Shown piece by piece: positions 24,801-31,914 of a stretch of 34,002 nucleotides of DNA. Every line of letters starts with the position of its first letter. Positions within the stretch are counted from its first letter, which is position 1. The notes under the pieces were generated by a model, which made no database searches, had not been told where the DNA came from, and was given only the letters and a program-made list of their open reading frames with translations. This stretch comes from Lactobacillus kimbladii (GTDB lineage: Bacteria; Bacillota; Bacilli; Lactobacillales; Lactobacillaceae). Position numbers and translations under genes: made by a program. The DNA is taken from contig NZ_KQ034007.1 in assembly GCF_000970755.1 (NCBI RefSeq), forward strand, positions 274,926 through 308,927, in the 5' to 3' direction.

Positions 24801-24906
24801 TGGTTTGATAATTTTAGTATTTATTATGCCGATTACCTTGTCAGCTGCAGTCAAGTTGACTTATGAAGGTGTTCATTGGCGCAAGAATAAACGTGCTAAG
24901 AAATAA
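21874..24906 (+). CDS. MMPL/RND-family transporter with heptad-repeat insert
   Basis: A 1010-aa exporter. TM1 is at about 8-27, followed by an extracellular domain, a first MMPL block of six segments (about 178-375), a second extracellular domain (about 390-840) and a second block of segments (about 845-1000). The motifs GIGTDYNILLYDKFKEDL and ALGVDYSIFLMTRYREL are the paired MMPL signatures with proton-relay Asp residues. The second outer domain holds two runs of Gly-rich heptads (residues about 501-569 and 641-716). Such proteins move lipids, siderophores or hydrophobic drugs using the proton gradient. GTG start at 21874 with AAAGGA upstream, overlapping tetR by eight bases. Terminator at 24923-24958. 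Confidence 0.9.
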   Translation: MHKLVKNHIFSLIAWILILIISVVALPDVTGLTREHSNISLPSDVQSEVAKSIQNDWGPKQKDTYQIAVVFNKQKGKLTSDDKNAINETIDRLKDKQDQYGIKMVLGPDDNIATKKKLQSKDNTTWIMQLNVAKKHGPVNDVEAELNKAVKTAGIRTYVTGADVLQNAFSNAIQEGIKKTEVITVIFIFIVLVIVFRSPIVPLISLLTVGVSFITSFAIVTNLVEYQNFPFSNFTQVFMIIVLFGIGTDYNILLYDKFKEDLGKGMDRYEAMNSALKVAGKTILYSGSSILIGFSALSLANFSIYQSAVGVAVGVAVLLIVLLTLNPFFMAVLGEKMFWPVKKFTGEHEDKLWHGISQATLAHPIIYLIVLAVVVLPFGLMYTGHLNYDDTDEIDNSASAKAGMLVVEDHFSKGMAEPSTLYIKSNHKLDNEADLRLIDQLTRQLQASGDVAFVTSVTQPYGESIDQLYVKNQLNTVNQGVDQARAGLGKLSKASKKVTAGASKLADGTSQLQNGTSQLQDGASKLQAGTGKLQNGASRLQNGTGQLQGGASRLQSGTEQMSSGLNQLNSQLASGSAGIANAQKNTKAVLEKSYKANLSKSINSIPGLTQQQKMAAMQAAGAALEKSWAEASASMPDVSGQMGQLQSGVGRLTTASGQLTNGAATLNGGIGQLNSSAGQLNSGIGQVNSSTGQLSSGIGQVNSSVGQLNSGAGKLASSTPKITNGVDEVNSGLGQGAAYLNGLASSSAADTFYIPQEFIKNDTFQTSIKNYLSPDKKSAMLMIVFKSNPSSLKATKKAQDLSLMAKKSLAGTRLKKATVAMGGESSNIADIKDIANRDFIRTAAIMLIGIGIALIFVTRSLLQPVYILGTLLIAYFCSLSITEWVVKATLGKSMLTWNTPFFGFIMLIALGVDYSIFLMTRYRELENGSPSQRMLKACGIIGTVVVSAAIILGGTFAALIPSGIPTLIEVALAVIIGLIILVFIMPITLSAAVKLTYEGVHWRKNKRAKK
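23374..23580 (+). repeat. 21-bp imperfect tandem repeats, block 1 (heptads in MMPL protein)
   Basis: About ten copies of a 21-bp unit encode the heptad pattern L(Q/A)xG(T/A)(S/G)(Q/K/R), for example GTSQLQN, GTSQLQD, GASKLQA, GTGKLQN. Synonymous differences between units show that the protein pattern, not the DNA, is under selection. Confidence 0.85.
23793..24020 (+). repeat. 21/42-bp imperfect tandem repeats, block 2 (heptads in MMPL protein)
   Basis: Units encode GQLNSSA, GQLNSGI, GQVNSST, GQLSSGI, GQVNSSV, GQLNSGA. Neighbouring units form a nearly identical 42-bp super-repeat (GGTATTGGTCAAGTTAATTC and the following unit), which suggests recent duplication. Confidence 0.85.
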
Positions 24907-24922
24907 TTGAACTTTATTAAAA

Positions 24923-24958
24923 GGTTGAAATTCTCATTTAGAGAGTTTCAGCTTTTTT
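24923..24958 (+). terminator. Terminator of the tetR-MMPL operon
   Basis: GGTTGAAATTCTC pairs with GAGAGTTTCAGCT allowing wobble pairs and a short loop, followed by six T. Confidence 0.8.
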
Positions 24959-24984
24959 GTTAGTGAAATATGTTTTCTGACAGG

Positions 24985-25014
24985 TTTACAAAAGTTAATT
25001 TATTATAGTATAAT
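24985..25014 (+). promoter_or_regulatory. Promoter of the ABC-F gene
   Basis: TTTACA (24985-24990), 18-nt spacer, TATAAT (25009-25014). The transcript would carry a leader of about 205 nt before the ABC-F start. Confidence 0.7.
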
Positions 25015-25055
25015 ATTTTTAATTAAATTTTAAGTAGAAGGTAAGGAATACTGGC

Positions 25056-25082
25056 ATGTCAAGACAAGTAAATAATCAATAA
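25056..25082 (+). CDS. Leader peptide MSRQVNNQ upstream of the ABC-F gene
   Basis: An 8-codon ORF with AAGGTAAGGA upstream. Its stop codon directly abuts the first leader hairpin. Leader peptides of this kind control several antibiotic-resistance ABC-F and methyltransferase genes through ribosome stalling. Translation has not been shown here; the call rests on position and ribosome binding site. Confidence 0.5.
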   Translation: MSRQVNNQ

Positions 25083-25197
25083 GCTCTAGTTGTAGTTTTA
25101 AATCAATCACCACTTTTTAATTTTTAACTCAACGTAGAGCGATCTTATTTATCAAGTAGAGTAATTTTAGCAGCTTATAATTGCTGCTTACTTTACT
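25083..25197 (+). promoter_or_regulatory. Two-hairpin leader with alternative pairing, ABC-F attenuator candidate
   Basis: Hairpin 1: GCTCTAGTTG (25083-25092) with CAACGTAGAGC (25130-25140, one bulge), extended by AGTT/AACT. Hairpin 2: AGTAGAGTAA (25155-25164) with TTACTTTACT (25188-25197) plus GCAGC/GCTGC. The CTCTA at 25084-25088 could pair with TAGAG in either hairpin (25135-25139 or 25157-25161), so mutually exclusive folds are possible. No T-run follows either stem, so if regulatory it may act on translation or with Rho. Confidence 0.55.
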
Positions 25198-25225
25198 AAT
25201 TACGCGTATACATTGAGGTATTATA

Positions 25226-26776
25226 GTGGAATTAATTAAAATAGATTATTTACAAATTGACGTGGCAGTTGCTAAACTGTTGACTGTCTCAAAGTTGAGC
25301 ATCAATTCAAGACAAAAAATTGGTTTGATTGGTAATAATGGTTCCGGTAAAACCACTTTAATGAAAATTCTGGCTCAAGAAAAATTTCCGGATTTATTTA
25401 CTATTAAAGGTGCAGTTATTAACAATTGTAATTTTGCCTATGTGCCGCAACTGCTTGATGCTGGTGATAAGAGTGGCGGGCAAAGAGAGAAATTAGCTCT
25501 CAGTAGGGCCGTTGCCAAATTGAAAAATATGCCTAACGGTTTGTTGCTTTTGGACGAACCCACTTCTAATTTGGATATTACCCAGCAACAATGGTTAATA
25601 AAGTTAATAAGTAAAAGCAAAATTGCCTGTTTAATTATCAGTCATGACCAGAATTTTTTAAATAGCGTCTGTGATTCAGTTTGGTATGTTCAAAATAAAG
25701 AAGTGCACAATTTCTCAGGGACTTATGAAGAGTTTTGCAGCTTTAGCGAAGATCAGCAAAAACGTGCAGAAACGACTTATGAGCAAAAGGAAAAGCACCT
25801 TGAGCAGTTAAAGAAAAGTTATAATCAGCATTTTAATAAGGCCAGAACTTTTTCTCGTAATAAAAAGGGACTTTCTTCATCTGACTGGCGGTCAAAGTCC
25901 ATGGGAAAACAAAAAACAGCAAATAATGTTATCAGAGCCAGTAAGAATCTTGCTAGTCGCATCAATAAGGAAAAAGGAGAGCTAAAAAAGCCGCCAGTTC
26001 ATCATGCGATTACTTTGAAAAATGCGATAACTGATTTGTCGATTTCTCCTAAAAGCAAGGCATTACGGATAGAACAACAGCCAATTAATGCATATGGTCA
26101 AAAGCTATTTAACATTACGCAGGAAGTAAATCTTGCTTATGGCTCAAAAGTAGTTTTAACTGGGCAAAACGGGATTGGTAAGACTGTTTTTCTGAAAAAA
26201 ATCAAAAATAAACAATTAACCGGCTTTTATAATCCTAAATTGAAAATAGGTTATTTTAACCAAAACATAGTTGCGAGCCAAACAGATAAAACCTTGTTAG
26301 ATTCTCTTTTTGCTACTAGTATATTTGATGATAGTTCGACTATGCAGGTCTTAGGCGATTTGCATTTGCGCCAATACGGTGAGCACAAAATAAGTGATCT
26401 TAGCGGTGGTCAGCTTGTGTGTTTCAATTTAGCTAAGATACTAACAGGTCAATATAATTTATTGCTACTGGATGAACCGACTAACTTTTTAGATATTGCA
26501 TCGGTTAATGCACTGGCCGAATTTGTCACCGTTTATCCCTTTGCCATGATTCTCGTGTCACACGATCAGGCATTTATCAAGCAGCTTAAAATTACAAAAT
26601 GGCACATTAAGAATAGTCGGTTAATCACATCTACGGCCCAAAAGAAGCAGTCCAAAAAAGGCAACAATAATGAATTAGAGTTACTTAAATTTAAGCTCGA
26701 TCAATTAATGCTTGATTCGAATGCTTCAATTTCTGAAATAAAGCAAGTTAAGGCACGAATTCAAGAATTACAGTAA
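25226..26776 (+). CDS. ABC-F ribosome-protection ATPase, Vga/Lsa-like
   Basis: A 516-aa protein with two ABC domains and no membrane segment. NBD1: GNNGSGKT (36-43), KSGGQREKLAL (82-92), LLLLDEPTSNLD (106-117). NBD2: GQNGIGKT (313-320), DLSGGQ (391-396), LLLLDEPTNFLD (412-423). The very short distance between Walker A and signature in NBD1 and the long basic linker (about 165-260) match Vga/Lsa/Msr-type ABC-F proteins, which displace lincosamides, pleuromutilins, streptogramin A or macrolides from the ribosome. Which drug, if any, is not predictable. GTG start with GAGGT six bases upstream. It has its own promoter, leader peptide and terminator. Housekeeping translation factors of this family (EttA, Uup) have a different NBD1 layout. 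Confidence 0.88.
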   Translation: MELIKIDYLQIDVAVAKLLTVSKLSINSRQKIGLIGNNGSGKTTLMKILAQEKFPDLFTIKGAVINNCNFAYVPQLLDAGDKSGGQREKLALSRAVAKLKNMPNGLLLLDEPTSNLDITQQQWLIKLISKSKIACLIISHDQNFLNSVCDSVWYVQNKEVHNFSGTYEEFCSFSEDQQKRAETTYEQKEKHLEQLKKSYNQHFNKARTFSRNKKGLSSSDWRSKSMGKQKTANNVIRASKNLASRINKEKGELKKPPVHHAITLKNAITDLSISPKSKALRIEQQPINAYGQKLFNITQEVNLAYGSKVVLTGQNGIGKTVFLKKIKNKQLTGFYNPKLKIGYFNQNIVASQTDKTLLDSLFATSIFDDSSTMQVLGDLHLRQYGEHKISDLSGGQLVCFNLAKILTGQYNLLLLDEPTNFLDIASVNALAEFVTVYPFAMILVSHDQAFIKQLKITKWHIKNSRLITSTAQKKQSKKGNNNELELLKFKLDQLMLDSNASISEIKQVKARIQELQ

Positions 26777-26787
26777 AAGACTGTATT

Positions 26788-26825
26788 AAAATAGTGATAA
26801 AGAATTTTCTTTATCGCTATTTTTG
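26788..26825 (+). terminator. Terminator of the ABC-F gene
   Basis: AAAATAGTGATAAAGAA (26788-26804) pairs with TTCTTTATCGCTATTTTT, ending in a T-run (with one G interruption). Confidence 0.85.
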
Positions 26826-26871
26826 TTTTATGATTAAGCTATTAATAATTATTGCTTAAAGGAAGTTTCTT

Positions 26872-27888
26872 ATGACTACTTGTCCAAACTGTGGTCGTCC
26901 CATCACTGATGAGGATGTTACCTGTCCAAATTGCCATTTTGATTTACAAAAATATCGTGAGACTTTTTTCACGGACCGACACCAAAAGGCTAATTTTGAA
27001 GATGAAAAAACTGGTCAAAAAATTGCCAGTCGTAAAGTATATCGGCAAGAATTTTATCCGGAAAAACAAAATTCGGTTATTGAACGAATGCTGCAATGGA
27101 TTCATGTTAATAGCATGATTGCTTTTCTGTTAGGAATAGTTTTACTGATTCTTATGAGTTTTTCCCGCAGCTTTGGTTGGATTTGTTTTTTTGCACTGCT
27201 GGTCTGGCTATACTTTGTTTGTAGTCGTGAGGAAAAAATTGACCGCTATACTGTGGATGAACGTTTAACACAAAAAATAAATCAGATTGGGTCCAACATG
27301 TTTAATGATGTGGCTGAATCAAAAGAAAAAGTAAAAGCAAAAAGCAGATTGACTCAGAAAAATTCTGCTGCAAAAACAACTGTCAACAAGAAAAAACATT
27401 TTTCCTACGTGCAACTTTTAGTAGTACTGATGGCAGTAATAAACCTAATAGTTTTATTTACTGGTTCTGGTGCATCTGTGTTAGACGTGACTTATGGCCA
27501 AAAAATGTCGATTACCGGTGTCATTTTTAGGCTTGCCGGCAGACTTTTTTCTTCAAATGCGACATTGCTTTCAGGCGTTTTGCTTTGTATAATTTGGCTC
27601 ATAATTGTTTTAATTCCGTTATTTATTATTTATCATACTATGAGAGATACTAAAAAGAGCAGGGTCATTGCGTTTTTACTTTCTTTAATTGAAACTATTT
27701 TTCTAATTTACGTTATTTATAGGATGTCCAATACTTCACTGTCTAATCGGGGCATTTTACACAGCATTACCAGCCAACTGCTTTTGTATGCCGTATCAGT
27801 AGGGGCTTCAACTTATTTCTTAATTCTAGCCAATGTGATGACGACAGGACTTACAGGCTATAATTTATTTCGTCACCGTCAAAAGTAA
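26872..27888 (+). CDS. Zinc-ribbon membrane protein of unknown function
   Basis: A 338-aa protein. The N-terminal zinc ribbon has four cysteines (C4, C7, C18, C21 in CPNCGRP and CPNCHFD). A charged stretch, two hydrophobic segments (about 82-117), a Lys-rich cytoplasmic loop (about 150-182) and about four more segments (183-203, 232-258, 262-285, 300-328) follow. Lactobacilli encode several zinc-ribbon plus membrane proteins of this type; no function is established. AAGGAAG lies upstream of the ATG. It is a single gene between two strong terminators; the promoter is not obvious. Confidence 0.8.
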   Translation: MTTCPNCGRPITDEDVTCPNCHFDLQKYRETFFTDRHQKANFEDEKTGQKIASRKVYRQEFYPEKQNSVIERMLQWIHVNSMIAFLLGIVLLILMSFSRSFGWICFFALLVWLYFVCSREEKIDRYTVDERLTQKINQIGSNMFNDVAESKEKVKAKSRLTQKNSAAKTTVNKKKHFSYVQLLVVLMAVINLIVLFTGSGASVLDVTYGQKMSITGVIFRLAGRLFSSNATLLSGVLLCIIWLIIVLIPLFIIYHTMRDTKKSRVIAFLLSLIETIFLIYVIYRMSNTSLSNRGILHSITSQLLLYAVSVGASTYFLILANVMTTGLTGYNLFRHRQK

Positions 27889-27895
27889 TAATTAA

Positions 27896-27951
27896 AAAAA
27901 AAGCTGATAAATCAGCGCTCTTATTGGGCGATACAGTTTATCAGCTTTTTT
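27896..27951. terminator. Bidirectional terminator between the zinc-ribbon gene and the aldehyde dehydrogenase gene
   Basis: AAAAAAGCTGATAAA (27897-27911) pairs perfectly with TTTATCAGCTTTTTT (27937-27951), so both converging transcripts can end here. Confidence 0.93.
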
Positions 27952-27972
27952 AATTTATATCTTAATGATGAG

Positions 27973-29349
27973 TTATTTGGTTGGCATTGATATTACTAAG
28001 TGTTGGTTGACGAAAGCCATCAAACCTAAATCACTGAGTTCACGGCCATAGCCAGATTTCTTAACGCCACCAAATGGTAATTCACCGGAGCTAATCCATG
28101 TGCCATTGATGACAGACATACCAGTTTCAATTTGTGCAGCTACATTTTGAGCACGCTTAATGTTGGAACTGATAACAGAAGAACCCAAACCGTAACTAGA
28201 ATCGTTTGCTAAAGCAATAGCGGCGTCTTCATCTTCGACTTCATAAACAGTAGCAACCGGACCAAAGAATTCTTGGTCAAATGCCGGGTTGTCACGATCA
28301 ACATTGGTTAAAATAGTCGGACGGAAGAATGCACCATCTGAATCAATTTCAGGATACTGGTACAAAATTTTTGCTCCTCCTGCAAGAGCGCCATCTAATT
28401 GTTTAGTCAGTTTATCCTTTGCGCCCTGTGAGTTCAGTGGTGGCAAGGTAGTACTTGGATCAAGCGGATCTCCTGCTTTCAAACTAGAAAAGACCTTCTT
28501 TAATTCATGGATTGTTTCTTCATAGCGGGATTTAACAACAATAATGCGTTTGGAAGAAGTACATACCTGGCCGTCATTATAAGTTCTGGCTGAACTAAGA
28601 GCCTGTTTCAAAACTTCAGGATCAGCGTCATCAAGAATGATGAAGGCATCATTACCGCCAAGCTCCATAGTCGATTTCTTCAGGTTTTTACCAGCATTTT
28701 CGGCAACTGAAGAACCACCACGTTCTGAACCAGTCAACGCTACGCCCTGAATTCTTGGGTCTGCAATCATTTGATCAAGTTGGTCATAGCTCGGATACAT
28801 ATTAATCAGGCTGCCTTCAGGGGCACCTGCTTGTTTAATAATTTTAGCAATCAATGCTGCAGAACCAGGAACATTGTGGGCATGCTTCAATATAATAGGA
28901 TTACCAACAATAAAGTTTGGTGCAAATACCCTGATTACTTGATAAAGAGGGAAATTCCACGGCTCACACGCCATTATTACGCCAGTTGCTTGTTTAAGGT
29001 AATATGCATCACCCAATTTGGTGTCAATTGGCTCAGGTTTCAACAACTCGGGACCTTTTTCGGCAAAGTAATCACAAATAGATACACAAAGATCAACTTC
29101 ACCTTCAGATTCACCAATCATTTTACCCATTTCACGGGTCATGATCTCTGCCATTTCTTTTTTATGCTCGCGCAAACCGTCTGCTACTTTGTGTAATGTT
29201 GCTGTTCGGGTCTCAGGGCCTTCATGGCGCCACTTGTGGTAAAGTGCATCGGTCAAGTTTAGAGCATCCTCAATTTGTTCAGCTGTAGGATTATCATAGC
29301 TGGCAAAAGTTTCATTAGTATATGGATTAATAGATTGATATTTAGCCAT
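27973..29349 (-). CDS. gabD: NAD(P)-dependent aldehyde dehydrogenase, succinate-semialdehyde dehydrogenase-like
   Basis: A 458-aa cytoplasmic enzyme of the ALDH superfamily. Visible residues: PWNFP (131-135, Asn132), ELGGNDAF (229-236, general base Glu229), GQVCTSSKR (260-268, nucleophile Cys263) and [12 protein letters not shown] near the end. Its length is typical of the short lactic-acid-bacterial enzymes annotated as succinate-semialdehyde dehydrogenase; these oxidise small aldehydes with NAD(P)+. The exact substrate is uncertain and no GABA or other pathway gene is adjacent. AAGGAG lies before the ATG. The promoter has an extended -10 box and a palindrome over the -35 region, suggesting repression. 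Confidence 0.9.
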   Translation of the reverse strand: MAKYQSINPYTNETFASYDNPTAEQIEDALNLTDALYHKWRHEGPETRTATLHKVADGLREHKKEMAEIMTREMGKMIGESEGEVDLCVSICDYFAEKGPELLKPEPIDTKLGDAYYLKQATGVIMACEPWNFPLYQVIRVFAPNFIVGNPIILKHAHNVPGSAALIAKIIKQAGAPEGSLINMYPSYDQLDQMIADPRIQGVALTGSERGGSSVAENAGKNLKKSTMELGGNDAFIILDDADPEVLKQALSSARTYNDGQVCTSSKRIIVVKSRYEETIHELKKVFSSLKAGDPLDPSTTLPPLNSQGAKDKLTKQLDGALAGGAKILYQYPEIDSDGAFFRPTILTNVDRDNPAFDQEFFGPVATVYEVEDEDAAIALANDSSYGLGSSVISSNIKRAQNVAAQIETGMSVINGTWISSGELPFGGVKKSGYGRELSDLGLMAFVNQHLVISMPTK

Positions 29350-29419
29350 AATATTATCTCCTTAAATTTTAATCAGGATAGATTTTTCTCAAAATCAATA
29401 TAAACCGTTTTCATAAATC

Positions 29420-29458
29420 ATTATAGCACATATAGAATATTTTACTAATAATTAGTAA
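29420..29458 (-). promoter_or_regulatory. Promoter of the aldehyde dehydrogenase gene with an overlapping operator-like palindrome
   Basis: On the minus strand, TTAGTA (29443-29448), 17-nt spacer, TATAAT (29420-29425) with extended TGC. The perfect 17-nt palindrome TTACTAATAATTAGTAA (29442-29458) covers the -35 box. Confidence 0.65.
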
Positions 29459-29472
29459 GTAAAAGTTAAGAT

Positions 29473-30255
29473 TTATTTTACTGCATTTAAAAGGTATGCT
29501 AATGATTCCTCTAAATATTGATTAGCATAAGTCATTGCGTGGTGCTTACCTGCTATTAATTTTAGGTCAACAGCATGGTTATTTTGTGCCAAAAAGATAA
29601 TAAAATTAAGTAAATATTTAATAGGAGACAATTCATCTGCAGAATTGATCATTAATAATTGCTGTAAATTGCTGTAATCATATGAATCAGCATCAATCTC
29701 TTTTAATACCTTTTCATCTTCAGAACCGGCATATGCTAAGGTAAAATATTTATAAAAAGCGTTGTTAATATCACGTTGGTTGCTCAAACCTAGTTCTTTA
29801 TGGCCATCAACTGCTGGCGTGACGTTTTGGTGATCTTTCATCCAAGCAGAATAACTGACGGGAGCAGACCAAGTTACAGTAGGAAAGCCATATTTACCCG
29901 CAATATTTAGCGCCATGGTGCCACCACTACTGGCACCGATTTGAGTAATATTAACTTTTTTATTAATTACAAAATCGCTTTGCATCAGCCATTTGACGAA
30001 GTTAATGCTATCTTGGTGTGCTGCTGGAAAAAGGTATTGTGGAGCAAGAGAGTAATTAGGGGCAAAAACAGTGAAACCGTGGTCAGAAATTTTTTGACAT
30101 AAGTCTTTAAAACTGTTTTTATCTCCCCGAAACCAGCCGCCACCATGCCAAAACAGCAGTATTTTGTCACTAAAACTAACGTTGTCTGGCTTATAAATAT
30201 CTACCTTAAGTTTTCTTTGTTCATCATAAGTGACATCATTGATAATTGTGGTCAT
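29473..30255 (-). CDS. Alpha/beta hydrolase, esterase-like
   Basis: A 260-aa hydrolase. HGGGW (37-41) is the oxyanion-hole motif of the hormone-sensitive-lipase/BD-FAE group, GASSGG (108-113) holds nucleophile Ser110, and GKHHAMTY near residue 243 supplies the histidine. It probably cleaves short acyl esters in the cytoplasm; similar lactobacillal proteins act on feruloyl or short-chain esters, but the substrate is not evident here. GGAGG lies upstream of the ATG. It is separated from the aldehyde dehydrogenase gene by the palindromic promoter, with no clear terminator between. Confidence 0.85.
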   Translation of the reverse strand: MTTIINDVTYDEQRKLKVDIYKPDNVSFSDKILLFWHGGGWFRGDKNSFKDLCQKISDHGFTVFAPNYSLAPQYLFPAAHQDSINFVKWLMQSDFVINKKVNITQIGASSGGTMALNIAGKYGFPTVTWSAPVSYSAWMKDHQNVTPAVDGHKELGLSNQRDINNAFYKYFTLAYAGSEDEKVLKEIDADSYDYSNLQQLLMINSADELSPIKYLLNFIIFLAQNNHAVDLKLIAGKHHAMTYANQYLEESLAYLLNAVK

Positions 30256-30290
30256 CCGATTTTCCTCCCCAAAATTATATTTTTAAACCT

Positions 30291-30310
30291 ATTATACTGT
30301 AATTAACAGT
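30291..30310 (-). promoter_or_regulatory. -10 box and adjacent palindrome upstream of the esterase gene
   Basis: On the minus strand a perfect TATAAT (30291-30296) without a recognisable -35 box at 16-18 nt. Directly upstream is the inverted repeat ACTGT-aatta-ACAGT (30296-30310), where an activator or repressor could bind. The rest of 30311-30410 is AT-rich and shows nothing else. Confidence 0.45.
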
Positions 30311-30415
30311 CAGTTTTTGTTTTAAACCTAAATTGCTTTCACTTCAGGAAAATAATTAAAATATTTTAATTATTATTATTTAATGACTTAAAAAGTAATC
30401 ACTATGCTTATTTTT

Positions 30416-30424
30416 TGGTAAAAT
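30416..30424 (+). promoter_or_regulatory. Extended -10 promoter of the VTT-GNAT operon
   Basis: TGG-TAAAAT (30416-30424), an extended -10 box with only a poor -35 match (TAATCA, 30396-30401). Confidence 0.45.
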
Positions 30425-30448
30425 TAGGCTTAACATTGGAGGTAAGCT

Positions 30449-31054
30449 ATGCATCTGTCTGCTAAAGCTAGTCGAAGACTGATTAATATCTTGACCGTTG
30501 TCAGCGGGATTATCATTATTATTTTATGTATATACTGGTACAAATTAGGAATATTTACCAGTCAGGCTAAAATGAAAGCTTATTTGGCTAACAAGAGAAT
30601 AATTGGGCCGATTATTTTTGTTTTAATCCAGATAATTCAGGTTGTTATTCCTATTATTCCTGGTGGTGTTTCACTTTTAGGAGGAGTTATTTTCTTTGGG
30701 CCCATAGCCGGTTTTATTTACAATTATGTGGGAATCTGTATTGGTTCAATTATTAACTTCTTTTTAGCGCGTTTTTACGGCAGACCTTTTATTCTTCATA
30801 TTGTTTCTGAAAAAACTCTTGATAAATATATGAAATGGACTAAAAACCAGCGTAAATTCAACTGGTTTTTTGCAATCTGTATTGTTGCCCCGATGGCGCC
30901 AGATGATGTTTTGTGTCTTTTAGCCGGTTTGACTGATATGAAATTCTGGACTTATTTTTGGATTATTATCTTAGGCAAGCCTTGGACCATTGCGGCATAC
31001 AGTCTGGCACTGGGCTTGGGCATGGATTGGCTACTAAAGCTGACAGGTCATTAA
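30449..31054 (+). CDS. TVP38/TMEM64 (VTT domain) family membrane protein
   Basis: A 201-aa membrane protein with about five hydrophobic segments. The VTT/SNARE-associated domain is visible: the re-entrant segment VVIPIIPGGVSLLGGVIFFGP (about 68-88), FFLARFYGRPF (about 107-117), VAPMAPDDVLCLLAGLTDM (about 148-166) and a C-terminal GKPWTIAAYSL. It belongs to the YdjX/YtxB branch related to DedA scramblase-like proteins and may move lipid carriers or maintain envelope energetics. GGAGGT lies upstream of the ATG. Its stop overlaps the next start (TAATG). Confidence 0.88.
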   Translation: MHLSAKASRRLINILTVVSGIIIIILCIYWYKLGIFTSQAKMKAYLANKRIIGPIIFVLIQIIQVVIPIIPGGVSLLGGVIFFGPIAGFIYNYVGICIGSIINFFLARFYGRPFILHIVSEKTLDKYMKWTKNQRKFNWFFAICIVAPMAPDDVLCLLAGLTDMKFWTYFWIIILGKPWTIAAYSLALGLGMDWLLKLTGH

Positions 31055-31584
31055 TGGGTAGGCGAATTTATTTTCGGCCCCTCAAATTAGCTGATGCACC
31101 AACTCTGCTTAAATGGGGGCAAGATCAATATTATCAGAACTTAGCAGGCTTTGGGCATTATCAAAATCTGGTGGAAGCTGAAGTTGCCGCCGGAAAGTAT
31201 GCTGCTAGAAAGTATAGTTATGGCATTTGTCTTAGAAATTCTCAGCAATTAATTGGCTTAGTTGAACTATATAATAGAGGTACTAACGAAGAAGAATTAC
31301 TGCATACCAAAGAAATTGGCTTTTTGCTTGATAAAGATTTTTCGGGTCAAGGTTATATGACTGAAGCGTTAAATATACTTTTAGATTATGCGTTCAAAAA
31401 GCTCAATCAATCTGAAATTTGGGCTGGCACTTTTAAAAATAATTTTCGTTCACAGAATTTACTTACTCGTTTAGGCTTTAAATATATTTATTCGGTCGAT
31501 ATGAGCCAGCTAAGTGAGTTATTTCAATATCGGGAAGATTATTTTTTGTTAAAAAAGGCAGACTGGCTCAATAAAGAAAAGTGA
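31054..31584 (+). CDS. GNAT-family N-acetyltransferase, RimJ/RimL-like
   Basis: A 176-aa acetyltransferase from the ATG at 31054, which overlaps the stop codon of the membrane-protein gene by one base; the longer open frame from 30958 only runs through that gene and is not used. Acetyltransferase_3 pattern: IYFRPLKLADAPTLLKW at the start, EIGFLLDKDFSGQGYMTEAL (CoA-binding, Q/RxxGxG/A-like GQGYM) and the C-terminal NNFRSQNLLTRLGFKY. RimL-type enzymes acetylate N-termini of ribosomal proteins or small amines; the target is unknown. It is co-transcribed with the VTT gene. Confidence 0.88.
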   Translation: MGRRIYFRPLKLADAPTLLKWGQDQYYQNLAGFGHYQNLVEAEVAAGKYAARKYSYGICLRNSQQLIGLVELYNRGTNEEELLHTKEIGFLLDKDFSGQGYMTEALNILLDYAFKKLNQSEIWAGTFKNNFRSQNLLTRLGFKYIYSVDMSQLSELFQYREDYFLLKKADWLNKEK

Positions 31585-31638
31585 TTTAAAGTAGGCAAAA
31601 TTTTTTACAAAAATAATTATAAAAACATTAAATATTGT

Positions 31639-31667
31639 TTGCTAAAAAAAGGATAATAGCTTAAAAT
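31639..31667 (+). promoter_or_regulatory. Promoter of the serS T-box transcript
   Basis: TTGCTA (31639-31644), 17-nt spacer, TAAAAT (31662-31667). Transcription would start at the 5' end of the T-box leader. Confidence 0.65.
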
Positions 31668-31675
31668 AATATCCA

Positions 31676-31900
31676 AACACGGAATCCTCAGACTGATTCA
31701 GAGAGTTCGCATTTTGGTGCAAGCGAATAGACGTCGTTTCCAGATTCCATTAATGTGGGTAATTAATAATTACACGGCACGCGGCATCGTTATCGCCGAC
31801 TTAATGAAGTGCAGCTAAATATTAGCTGAAACTGGGTGGTACCGCGAAGCCATGTATGAGCCAATTCGTCCCAATCTTGTGGGATGAGTTGGCTTTTTTT
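31676..31900 (+). promoter_or_regulatory. T-box riboswitch (serine) controlling serS, with terminator
   Basis: Stem I is framed by GGAATC (31681-31686) and GATTCC (31743-31748). The AGAG element near 31700 fits the stem I kink-turn. A candidate specifier is UCC (31739-31741, Ser) followed by the usual purine; UCG at 31734-31736 is an alternative. The conserved T-box core TGGGTGGTACCGCG is at 31833-31846. The terminator pairs the arm at 31859-31873 with the arm ending GGGATGAGTTGGCT (31881-31894) and is followed by a T-run. Uncharged tRNA-Ser should promote the antiterminator and switch serS on. Confidence 0.93.
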
Positions 31901-31914
31901 GTGGAGGTAAAAAG

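Noticed and set aside
28771-29196. 141-codon open frame on the + strand opposite the aldehyde dehydrogenase
   Set aside because: Antisense shadow of a well-conserved enzyme gene; no ribosome binding site or recognisable protein.
30958-31053. GNAT gene starting at 30958 inside the VTT gene
   Set aside because: The ATG at 31054 overlaps the upstream stop and directly gives the family N-terminus; the extra 32 residues are out-of-frame VTT sequence.
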